Part shown: in pieces, positions 1 through 6,466 of the stretch
Position numbering within the stretch: position 1 is the first letter of the stretch
Layout of the letters: every line of letters begins with the position of its first letter
Origin: an uncultured Clostridia bacterium
GTDB lineage: Bacteria; Bacillota; Clostridia; Oscillospirales; CAG-272
Reading direction: 5' to 3'
Assembly: GCA_937892405.1 (NCBI GenBank)
Contig: CALAFS010000248.1
Location: forward strand, 1-17,619
Length of the DNA: 17,619 nucleotides
The notes under the pieces: generated by a model
Database searches by the model: none
The model's input: the letters and a program-made list of their open reading frames with translations, nothing else
What the model was told of the DNA's origin: nothing
Made by a program: the position numbers and the translations under genes

Positions 1-866
1 TCGCCCGCCGATTCGGGCGTTTTTTTGTGCGTGCGTATAGAAGCGCTCACCCATTTTTCCGAGAGAATCCGCCGCCCGCAGAACATGCCGCCCGAGAGCA
101 TCATGTAACCGAGCTTCATGAAAGATTCCGCGGAGAGGGAAAGACCGTATCCGCCCTTTTCGCACCCTTCGGGACTCTTTTCCCAAAGGACATTGGTGAT
201 GCCGAGCGGGGCGAAGAGCCGACTGCGTAAATAGTCCGTGACGCCGACGCCGCTGACTCTCTCCACAATGCGGGCGAGAATGTAGGAGTTCATGCTGTTG
301 TAGGAGAAGGCACTGCCCGGCTCAAAGGTGAGGGGCGCCGAGAAGAAGGCATTTGTCCACTTCTCCTCCGTGACCGTGCCCGCCTCGCTGAAATCCACGC
401 CGCTCGACATGGAAAGCAGGTGATCTACCGTGATGTGCGGAAAGCGCTTGTCACGGTAGGGAATCTCGGGGAAAATCTCCACAAGAGGGGTGTCGACATC
501 GAGCGCGCCGTCATCGACAAGACAGCCGATCGCCATCGCGGTCACCGTCTTCGACATGGAGTAGGCGACCTTCCGAAGATTGACATCATAGCCCGGCGCG
601 GCACATTCCACGATCACCTCGCCGTCCTTCAGAATCATCAGGCACTGGATATTCGCACGCTTTTCCGCTTCGAGCTCGTGGAGCATGTTCCGGATCTTGC
701 GCGGGGAGATCCCGTGCTTCGAGGGGGTGGACCGCTTGAAGAAGGGAAGCTCCGCCGCCGAGACCGAGGTCTTCTGCGGTCGGTAGGGGATCACGGCGGG
801 GAACGCCTTATCCCCGAGGGCAATCGCGGCGGCAAGCTCCGCCGTCCGTTTTTTCCATTTTTCCAT
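1..866 (-). CDS. Serine hydrolase, beta-lactamase class C/esterase family (3' end cut by window edge)
   Basis: The frame is open from an ATG at 866 to the window edge, 288 codons with no stop. An SxxK catalytic motif is visible (S103-M-S-K106, in the context KVAYSMSKTVTAMA). A tyrosine motif follows (Y189-N-S, in the context FSYNSMNSYILARIVE), then HITVDHLLSMSSGVDF and a YMMLSGG stretch. These match the penicillin-binding-protein-like beta-lactamase family, which includes esterases and D-aminopeptidases. The third active-site motif (HxG/KTG type) would lie beyond the edge. There is no signal peptide or lipobox at the N-terminus, so a cytoplasmic enzyme is more likely than a secreted beta-lactamase; the substrate is unknown. 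The start is supported by AGGAAGAG about 8 nt upstream. A TATAAA sequence lies further upstream, but without a convincing -35. The gene lies downstream of the dehydrogenase on the same strand, separated by a candidate terminator. Confidence 0.85.
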   Translation of the reverse strand, partial: MEKWKKRTAELAAAIALGDKAFPAVIPYRPQKTSVSAAELPFFKRSTPSKHGISPRKIRNMLHELEAEKRANIQCLMILKDGEVIVECAAPGYDVNLRKVAYSMSKTVTAMAIGCLVDDGALDVDTPLVEIFPEIPYRDKRFPHITVDHLLSMSSGVDFSEAGTVTEEKWTNAFFSAPLTFEPGSAFSYNSMNSYILARIVERVSGVGVTDYLRSRLFAPLGITNVLWEKSPEGCEKGGYGLSLSAESFMKLGYMMLSGGMFCGRRILSEKWVSASIRTHKKTPESAG

Positions 867-948
867 TCGGTTGTCTCTTCCTTTCTCTTCTTCGTTTCTT
901 TGTTCGGACAAAATTTTATACTTTTAAGGCGCGGGACTTTCCGGTACA

Positions 949-985
949 CGAAAAGCCGTCCGCCGAGAGGCAAAACGGCTTTTCG
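949..985 (-). terminator. Candidate intrinsic terminator after the Gfo/Idh/MocA gene
   Basis: A perfect 11-bp inverted repeat, CGAAAAGCCGT and ACGGCTTTTCG, has a 15-nt loop and begins 14 nt beyond the dehydrogenase stop. The stem carries A4 on one side and T4 on the other, the usual layout of a weak (possibly bidirectional) Rho-independent terminator. The T run is short and partly inside the stem, so efficiency is uncertain. Confidence 0.5.
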
Positions 986-998
986 ATGCCCGTCTGTG

Positions 999-2045
999 TC
1001 AGATCGAGACGCGGACGGCTTCCTTCTTTTCGGCGGAGAGGAACGCCGTCTCCATTACGCGAAGAACGCGTCTGACTTCGGGGAGCTTGACAAGCTGCTC
1101 TTCCGTGCCGTCGATGGCGCGCACAAGATTGCGATAGAAGTCATGCACATCGGAGACGGGACGGTCGATCTCGTAATAATCGAGCGTCAGCTCGTCGCGG
1201 GGCGCCATCGTCTTGGTGATGCCAGCCGCCGTCTGCACGGGGGTGACTTCCTTTTCGTTCCACGCCTTGAGCTTCGCGACGCGGCACTTCTTCTGCCAGT
1301 CCTCGATCAGCGCGGTGCCCTTTCTCGCCTGCATATAGAAACGGGGGAGGGCAAGGAAATTGTATGTACCGACCTCGACGATCGCGCGCTTCCCGCTCTC
1401 AAAGGTCAGAAGCAGGTGGAAGCCGTCGTCGACCTCGTCGGTCGTGATGTTCGTCGTTTCGCAATAGACATTCGTCACCGTCTCGGGGATCAGCTGTAAC
1501 ATCTGATCGATGAGATGAACGCCCCAGTCGAGGATCATGCCGCCGCCCTGCGGCTTATGGCAACGCCAGTCGGAGGGAATACCGCGGGAGCCGTGAATTC
1601 TCGACTCGATGTTGATCGGCTCGCCGATCTCGCCGCTCTGAATAAGCGAACGGATCGCGAGGAAGTCGACATCGAAACGGCGGTTCTGATGGACGGTGAA
1701 GAGCTTGCCCGCCTTCTTCGCGGCGGCGACCATATCGTCAAAGTCGGCGACACTGAGGGCAACCGGCTTTTCGCATACCACATTTTTGCCCGCTTCCAGC
1801 GCGCGGATCACGATCTCTTTATGGACATCGTTCGGCGTCGCGCAGAGGACAATGTCGACCTTCGGGTCGGCGAGCGCCTCGTCAAGGGAGGCGTAGGTGT
1901 GAATTCCGTTTTCCACGGCAGCCTTCATTCTCTTCTCGGCAATATCGTAAATACCGGCGAGCGAAACCACATCGCTCTTCTGCGCCCAGTTCGCGTGCCA
2001 CGCACCCTGTCCGCCGTAACCGATAATCGCAAGATTCTTTTTCAT
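999..2045 (-). CDS. Gfo/Idh/MocA family NAD(P)-dependent oxidoreductase
   Basis: The 348-residue product is the normal length for this family of sugar or inositol-type dehydrogenases. The N-terminal Rossmann fold shows GYGGQG (9-14) for the dinucleotide. The family's EKP motif is at 92-94 (lysine 93 is the expected catalytic lysine). HQNRRFD follows at 119-125, and a D173-x-x-x-H177 pair lies in the substrate half (GGGMILDWGVHLID). The C-terminal half has the expected alpha/beta substrate domain. I chose the ATG at 2045 because the Rossmann strand starts immediately after it and AGAGG lies 11 nt upstream. The frame is open 42 codons further, but that stretch covers the promoter. Substrate cannot be deduced. 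The gene has its own promoter (2097-2125) and is apparently monocistronic. Confidence 0.93.
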   Translation of the reverse strand: MKKNLAIIGYGGQGAWHANWAQKSDVVSLAGIYDIAEKRMKAAVENGIHTYASLDEALADPKVDIVLCATPNDVHKEIVIRALEAGKNVVCEKPVALSVADFDDMVAAAKKAGKLFTVHQNRRFDVDFLAIRSLIQSGEIGEPINIESRIHGSRGIPSDWRCHKPQGGGMILDWGVHLIDQMLQLIPETVTNVYCETTNITTDEVDDGFHLLLTFESGKRAIVEVGTYNFLALPRFYMQARKGTALIEDWQKKCRVAKLKAWNEKEVTPVQTAAGITKTMAPRDELTLDYYEIDRPVSDVHDFYRNLVRAIDGTEEQLVKLPEVRRVLRVMETAFLSAEKKEAVRVSI

Positions 2046-2096
2046 AGGATACTTACCTCTTTTCTCTTTCGGACTCCCTTTTCGGGATCCGTCTTC

Positions 2097-2125
2097 AGTA
2101 TAGCATAAAATCGGGGAATTGTCCA
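2097..2125 (-). promoter_or_regulatory. Sigma-A promoter for the Gfo/Idh/MocA gene
   Basis: On the minus strand, a -35 TGGACA (2120-2125) and a -10 TATACT (2097-2102) are separated by exactly 17 bp. The predicted transcription start near 2090 gives a leader of about 45 nt. Just upstream (2135-2149) lies a short dyad with TGCA arms, possibly an operator, but the arms are only 4 bp. Confidence 0.75.
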
Positions 2126-2167
2126 GTGTATTTTTGCACAAAACTTGCAGGATTTTGACTTTTTCGA

Positions 2168-3067
2168 TCAAATCAGGGAGGCGAGCCCGGTGAGGTCGAC
2201 CAAAAGTCCCGAGAGCACGCCGGTGGCGAAGAGAAGAAGGAGAATCAGAAAGTTCTCTTTCATCGGGCGGTTGATGCGGAAGAGGACGAGGAGTCCGACG
2301 CCCGCCCCGGGCAGAAGTCCCGCCAGCATGGCGCCCGCGGTGATGAAGCCCTTGAGATAGAATCCGGTGAGGACGACCGAGGCGGCGCAGTTCGGGATCA
2401 GACCGAGGAATGCCGCGACGATATGACTGATGACGGGGCGGTCGTAGAGCAGGGAAGCGATCGTCTCCTCACCGACAAAAAAGACCGACGCGTTGATAAG
2501 CAGGGTGACAAGGAGCAAAAAGAGCGTGATGTGCAGCGTATGATGCAGAGCGGAGCGGAAAATCCCCTTTTCGCAGTGGCAGTGATCCTGCTCGCAGAGG
2601 GCGTCGATATGCACCTCTTCTTTCTGATGACGGAGGCGGAGAATCAGGTCGACGAGCATGCCGACGGCGATACCGATCACGATTTTGATTCCGAGAATGA
2701 GGAGGACGGAGGTGATCTTCACATTGCCTGCAATCAGGAGGGGAAGCATTTCGTCCGAGGTGGAGAGAAAGACGGCGAGCAGGGTGCCGAGGGTGATGAT
2801 CCTGCCGGCATAGAGGTTCGCCGCCGCGGCAGAGAAGCCGCATTGCGGCACCGTGCCGACAAGCGCGCCGAGCGCGGGACCGAAGACCCCCGATTTTTCA
2901 AGGAAACGGAGCGCGCGCCCCTCCGCTTTATGTTCGAGAAATTCCATCGCGAGATAGGTCAGGAATAAAAAGGGAAGCAGTTTTGCCGTGTCGATCAGAC
3001 CCTCGAGCACGACCTCGTGAAGAAATTCTTCCATTCCGGGCACCGCCTTTCCGTAAGTTTCATTCAT
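2168..3067 (-). CDS. Putative manganese/heavy-metal exporter, PF11449 (ArsP_2)-like multi-pass permease
   Basis: This is a polytopic membrane protein of 299 residues made of two related halves, each with a Pro-x-Cys motif: VPQCGFS at 73-79 and IPNCAAS at 224-230. STSDEMLPL (102-110) sits between hydrophobic helices. A central soluble loop holds a His/Cys/acid cluster (CEQDHCHCE, 158-166) that looks like a metal-binding site. This architecture matches the 'putative 10TM heavy-metal exporter' family, annotated in Firmicutes as a putative manganese transporter. Recognition is from motif memory, not a search. The listed start (3067) has a poor ribosome site; M12 (3034) follows AAGGCGG about 10 nt upstream and may be the real start. 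I see no yybP-ykoY riboswitch: the leader is only about 25 nt to 3067. Control is more likely through the dyad overlapping the promoter. Confidence 0.82.
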   Translation of the reverse strand: MNETYGKAVPGMEEFLHEVVLEGLIDTAKLLPFLFLTYLAMEFLEHKAEGRALRFLEKSGVFGPALGALVGTVPQCGFSAAAANLYAGRIITLGTLLAVFLSTSDEMLPLLIAGNVKITSVLLILGIKIVIGIAVGMLVDLILRLRHQKEEVHIDALCEQDHCHCEKGIFRSALHHTLHITLFLLLVTLLINASVFFVGEETIASLLYDRPVISHIVAAFLGLIPNCAASVVLTGFYLKGFITAGAMLAGLLPGAGVGLLVLFRINRPMKENFLILLLLFATGVLSGLLVDLTGLASLI

Positions 3068-3098
3068 AGTTCTTTTTCTTTTTCGGAGATACCTACCT

Positions 3099-3127
3099 AA
3101 TATACGCTATTTTTTCTCTTTTGTCAA
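3099..3127 (-). promoter_or_regulatory. Sigma-A promoter for the metal exporter gene
   Basis: On the minus strand, TTGACA (3122-3127) and TATATT (3099-3104) are separated by 17 bp. The start would be near 3092. TTAGGTAGGT next to the -10 faintly resembles a DtxR/MntR half-site, but the match is weak. Confidence 0.85.
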
Positions 3128-3134
3128 GAGAAAA
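3112..3134. promoter_or_regulatory. Perfect 23-bp dyad overlapping the -35, candidate operator
   Basis: TTTTCTCTT (3112-3120) and AAGAGAAAA (3126-3134) are perfect 9-bp inverted arms around TTGTC. The dyad covers the whole -35 hexamer and part of the spacer of the metal exporter promoter. That is the position expected of a repressor site. The cognate regulator is not in the window. Confidence 0.55.
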
Positions 3135-3175
3135 TGCGAAAATGACGGAAATTTCCACACTTTTTCCGCCCCGTA

Positions 3176-3195
3176 AGACGGCATCATTGCCGTCT
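3176..3195. repeat. Perfect 8-bp-arm hairpin of unknown role
   Basis: AGACGGCA (3176-3183) and TGCCGTCT (3188-3195) flank a TCAT loop. Neither strand has a following T run, so it is not a standard intrinsic terminator. It lies between the exporter promoter and CIRCE. Confidence 0.6.
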
Positions 3196-3216
3196 GGTAC
3201 CGACTGTATCCGAGAA

Positions 3217-3243
3217 TTAGCACTCGCGACAATAGAGTGCTAA
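3217..3243 (+). promoter_or_regulatory. CIRCE element (HrcA operator) upstream of clpB
   Basis: TTAGCACTC (3217-3225), nine bases, then GAGTGCTAA (3235-3243) is an exact match to the CIRCE consensus. CIRCE is the binding site of the heat-shock repressor HrcA. It lies 28 bp upstream of the clpB -35, so clpB is probably in the HrcA regulon. The distance upstream is unusual. Confidence 0.95.
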
Positions 3244-3271
3244 TGTTTACAAAAAATCCACAAAATGAAGT

Positions 3272-3299
3272 TTGAAAATTCACGGATTCGGCGTACAAT
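3272..3299 (+). promoter_or_regulatory. Sigma-A promoter for clpB
   Basis: TTGAAA (3272-3277) and TACAAT (3294-3299) are separated by 16 bp, giving a start near 3306. No better promoter was found closer to CIRCE. The leader of about 70 nt contains a GC-rich fold: arms CGGGC 3331-3335 and GCCCG 3344-3348, or alternatively GACGGG 3323-3328 and CCCGTC 3345-3350. It ends 14 nt or more before the Shine-Dalgarno GAGGTGAG. Confidence 0.7.
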
Positions 3300-3375
3300 A
3301 TAAGCAATCAAAGAGAAAAACCGACGGGGTCGGGCGGGGGTCTGCCCGTCGCCGATGGGAAATGAGGTGAGTTTT

Positions 3376-5997
3376 ATGGATATGAATCATATGACGGAAA
3401 AAAGTCTTGAGGCTCTGCGCGAGGCGCAGGGACTTGCCGCCTCCTCGGGGCAGCAGGCGATTGAAGATGTGCATCTTTTCGCCGCCCTCATGCACGCAAA
3501 GGACGGCCTTGTCCCCGAGATCCTCGCGTCGCTCGGAAAGTCCGCCGAGACGATCCGCCGCGAGGCGGACGCGCTCGTCGACGCTCTGCCGAAGATCGGC
3601 GGTTCGGGATACGATCCCGATAAAATCTATCTTTCCGCAGGTCTTGACGCCGTGCTTCGCACCGCGGATGAGAAGCGGGAGAAGATGGGGGACGAATACC
3701 TCTCGGTCGAGCACCTGCTCCTTGCCTTTCTTGAGAAGGGCGGGGACAAACTGAAGGATCTCTTCCGCCGTCACGGACTGACGGAGGGCGAGGTGCTCGG
3801 CGCACTCAAAAAGATAAGGGGGAACAGTAAAGTGACGAATGAAAATCCCGAAGGCACCTATGATGTGCTGAAGAAATACGGTCAGGATCTTGTGGAAATG
3901 GCGAGGGAGCATAAACTGGATCCCGTCATCGGCAGAGATGACGAAATCCGGAATGTGATCCGGATCCTGTCGAGAAAAACGAAAAACAATCCCTGCCTGA
4001 TCGGTGAACCCGGCGTCGGTAAGACGGCGATCGCCGAGGGGCTCGCCCAGCGTATCGTACGCGGCGATGTCCCCGAAAATCTGAAGAACCGCACCGTGTT
4101 CTCGCTGGATATGGGTGCGCTTGTCGCGGGTGCGAAATACCGCGGCGAATTCGAGGAGAGACTGAAGGCGGTGCTGAACGAGGTCAAGGCGAGCGAAGGC
4201 AAGATCATTCTGTTCATTGATGAGCTGCATACGATCGTCGGCGCAGGTAAGAGCGAAGGCGCGATGGACGCCGGCAACCTGTTAAAGCCTCTGCTTGCCC
4301 GCGGTGAGCTTCATTGCATCGGCGCAACGACCCTGAACGAATACCGCCAGTATATCGAAAAGGACGCGGCGCTCGAGCGTCGTTTCCAGCCGGTCATGGT
4401 GCCCGAGCCGTCGGTGGAAGACACCGTCGCCATTCTCCGCGGTCTGAAAGAGCGCTACGAAGTCTATCACGGCGTGAAAATCCACGACAGCGCGCTGATC
4501 GCCGCCGCGACGCTGTCGAACCGATATATTTCCGACCGTTTCCTGCCCGATAAGGCGATCGACCTTGTCGACGAGGCATGCGCCCTGATCAAGACGGAGA
4601 TGAACTCCATGCCCACCGAGATGGACGAGATTTCGAGAAAGATCATGCAGCTTGAAATCGAAGAGGCGGCACTCAAAAAGGAGAGCGACAAGCTGTCCGC
4701 CGAGCGCCTTGCCAAAGTGGAAAAAGAGCTGTCCGATCTGCGCGAGAGCTTCAACGGTATGAAGGCAAAGTGGGAGAAGGAAAAAGCCGGCATCGGCAAG
4801 ACCCAGAAGATCCGCGAAGAGATTGAGCATATGAATGCCGAAATCGAAAAGGCGGAGAACGAATACAACCTCTCGCGTGCCGCCGAGCTGAAATACGGTA
4901 AGCTGCCCGGGCTGAAGAAAGAGCTCGAAGAGGCGGAGGCGGAAGCCGCAAAGACGAAGACGGGTGAGAGCCTGCTCCGTGATTCGGTCACGGAAGAGGA
5001 GATCGCGAAGATCGTCGCCCGCTGGACGGGAATTCCCGTTGCCAAGCTGATGGAAGGGGAGAGGGATAAACTCCTCCACATGGACGAGATCCTTCACCGC
5101 CGCGTCATCGGGCAGGACGAGGGTGTCGAGAAGGTGTGCAACGCCATTCTCCGCTCGCGTGCCGGCATTCAGGATCCGAAGCGCCCGATCGGCTCCTTCC
5201 TCTTCCTCGGTCCCACCGGTGTCGGTAAGACCGAGCTTGCGAAGGCACTCGCCGCCGCACTCTTTGACGACGAAAAGAATCTTGTGCGTATCGACATGTC
5301 GGAATACATGGAGAAATACAGTGTCTCCCGTCTGATCGGTGCTCCTCCGGGATATGTCGGTTACGATGAGGGCGGTCAGCTGACCGAGGCAGTCCGCAGA
5401 AAGCCCTATGCCGTGGTGCTGTTCGATGAGGTGGAAAAGGCACACCCCGATGTGTTCAATGTTCTTCTCCAGGTGCTCGATGACGGTCGTATCACCGACA
5501 GCCAGGGACGCACCGTGGATTTCAAGAACACGATCATCATTCTGACGAGCAACCTCGGCTCGGATATCATTCTCGACGGGATCAAAAACGGAGAGATCTC
5601 CGAGGAAGCGAGAGAAAAGGTGGACGCGCTTCTGAAGCGTTCCTTCCGCCCCGAATTCCTCAACCGTCTCGACGAGATCATCACCTTCAAGCCGCTGACG
5701 AAAGAGAACATCTATGCGATCGTCGATCTTGCGATCGGAGCGCTGAACACGCGCCTTGCCGACAAGCGTCTGTCGCTTCGTCTGACCGATGCGGCAAGGG
5801 ATCTTATCATCGACCGCGCTTACGATCCGATCTACGGTGCGCGTCCGCTGAAGAGATACCTGCAATCGCATGTGGAGACGCTCCTCGCCCGCAAGATGAT
5901 CGCCGAGGATATCGCTCCCGATACCGAGATCACCGTCGATGTGAAGGACGGCGAGCTGTTCGCCGAGACTTCTCCTGCGAAAGAGAATGCGGAATAA
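3376..5997 (+). CDS. clpB: ATP-dependent disaggregase ClpB (Hsp100)
   Basis: The 873-residue protein is close to the usual length of ClpB, the hexameric ring that threads aggregated proteins together with DnaK. The N-domain covers about 1-150. The first AAA+ domain has Walker A GEPGVGKT (210-217) and Walker B D282-E283. The long coiled-coil middle domain (about 400-525) is rich in Lys and Glu; it distinguishes ClpB from ClpA and from ClpC, which has a shorter one. The second AAA+ domain has Walker A GPTGVGKT (612-619) and Walker B D684-E685, preceded by the pore-loop segment GYVGYDEGG. RPLKRYLQ lies near the C-terminus. The ATG at 3376 was chosen because GAGGTGAG lies 4 nt upstream; the ATG at 3355 has no comparable site. 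CIRCE upstream indicates HrcA control, and a terminator follows, so the gene is monocistronic. Confidence 0.98.
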   Translation: MDMNHMTEKSLEALREAQGLAASSGQQAIEDVHLFAALMHAKDGLVPEILASLGKSAETIRREADALVDALPKIGGSGYDPDKIYLSAGLDAVLRTADEKREKMGDEYLSVEHLLLAFLEKGGDKLKDLFRRHGLTEGEVLGALKKIRGNSKVTNENPEGTYDVLKKYGQDLVEMAREHKLDPVIGRDDEIRNVIRILSRKTKNNPCLIGEPGVGKTAIAEGLAQRIVRGDVPENLKNRTVFSLDMGALVAGAKYRGEFEERLKAVLNEVKASEGKIILFIDELHTIVGAGKSEGAMDAGNLLKPLLARGELHCIGATTLNEYRQYIEKDAALERRFQPVMVPEPSVEDTVAILRGLKERYEVYHGVKIHDSALIAAATLSNRYISDRFLPDKAIDLVDEACALIKTEMNSMPTEMDEISRKIMQLEIEEAALKKESDKLSAERLAKVEKELSDLRESFNGMKAKWEKEKAGIGKTQKIREEIEHMNAEIEKAENEYNLSRAAELKYGKLPGLKKELEEAEAEAAKTKTGESLLRDSVTEEEIAKIVARWTGIPVAKLMEGERDKLLHMDEILHRRVIGQDEGVEKVCNAILRSRAGIQDPKRPIGSFLFLGPTGVGKTELAKALAAALFDDEKNLVRIDMSEYMEKYSVSRLIGAPPGYVGYDEGGQLTEAVRRKPYAVVLFDEVEKAHPDVFNVLLQVLDDGRITDSQGRTVDFKNTIIILTSNLGSDIILDGIKNGEISEEAREKVDALLKRSFRPEFLNRLDEIITFKPLTKENIYAIVDLAIGALNTRLADKRLSLRLTDAARDLIIDRAYDPIYGARPLKRYLQSHVETLLARKMIAEDIAPDTEITVDVKDGELFAETSPAKENAE

Positions 5998-6022
5998 TTT
6001 TCACGGCACGGTGAGAAAAGAG

Positions 6023-6066
6023 AGCCCCCTGCGGGGAATCGAAGGATTCCCCGCAGGGGCTTTTTG
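6023..6066 (+). terminator. Strong intrinsic terminator after clpB
   Basis: A 17-bp stem with one bulged C (left arm 6023-6040, right arm 6045-6061, loop GAAG) is followed by TTTTT. It lies between convergent genes (clpB and the 103-residue protein gene). It may also stop minus-strand transcription, but the T run on that side is poor. Confidence 0.93.
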
Positions 6067-6082
6067 CGTTTATGGAAAGCGT

Positions 6083-6394
6083 TTATTCGAGCGCTACGGT
6101 GCCCTCGTAGACATTATGGCAGTTGTCGCCCATCGTGTCGGTGAATTCGTCATAGGCAAGCTCGACCTCTTCCCCCTTGTGAATCAGGAGGTTATCCTTG
6201 TTCGGAAAGGTGAGGATGGCGTACTCGCCGCCCGCGTCCTGCCCGATGCCGCTGACGAGGAAGCTGCCGTCCTCCTGATGGGTGAGTGTGAATCGGTTCC
6301 CATAGGTGGCATCAAAGGTCTCGTCATAGGCGCCCTCGTTCAGAATGTCGTCAAAATGAAAATAAGTGTATACATATCGGAAGTGGAATTTCAT
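6083..6394 (-). CDS. Hypothetical acidic small protein, last gene of the ABC transporter operon
   Basis: I do not recognise this 103-residue protein. It is rich in Asp, Glu, Phe and Tyr, has no signal peptide or membrane segment, and reads like a small beta-rich soluble domain (segments RFTLTHQEDGSFLVSG and YAILTFPNKDNLLIHKG). A strong ribosome site, AAGGAG, lies 6 nt before the ATG at 6394, which argues that the gene is real. It starts 72 nt after the stop of the 849-residue ABC fusion, on the same strand with no promoter or terminator seen between, so it is probably cotranscribed. A role linked to the transporter pair (adaptor, immunity or regulation) is possible only by context. Confidence 0.75.
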   Translation of the reverse strand: MKFHFRYVYTYFHFDDILNEGAYDETFDATYGNRFTLTHQEDGSFLVSGIGQDAGGEYAILTFPNKDNLLIHKGEEVELAYDEFTDTMGDNCHNVYEGTVALE

Positions 6395-6466
6395 GTTTTT
6401 CTCCTTTTGCGGGTAAAAATGGGTTTGATCGTGAAGTTGAAATGTGACGGATTTTCGGAGACAAAC

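Noticed and set aside
2..27. GC hairpin CGCCCG/CGGGCG followed by T7 on the plus strand, like a terminator
   Set aside because: It lies inside the open serine hydrolase frame on the minus strand, where it encodes a plausible stretch (RTHKKTPESAG). No plus-strand gene ends there.
420..2108. Long plus-strand open frames opposite the hydrolase and dehydrogenase genes
   Set aside because: The minus strand encodes recognisable families with promoters and ribosome sites. The plus-strand frames have no family resemblance and are typical antisense shadows in GC-rich DNA.
3068..3098. yybP-ykoY manganese riboswitch before the metal exporter
   Set aside because: The predicted transcript leader is only about 25 nt, too short for the riboswitch, and no matching fold was seen.
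4282..5871. 529-codon open frame antisense to clpB
   Set aside because: clpB is certain on the plus strand. The antisense frame is a codon-bias artefact and lacks a ribosome site or family motif.
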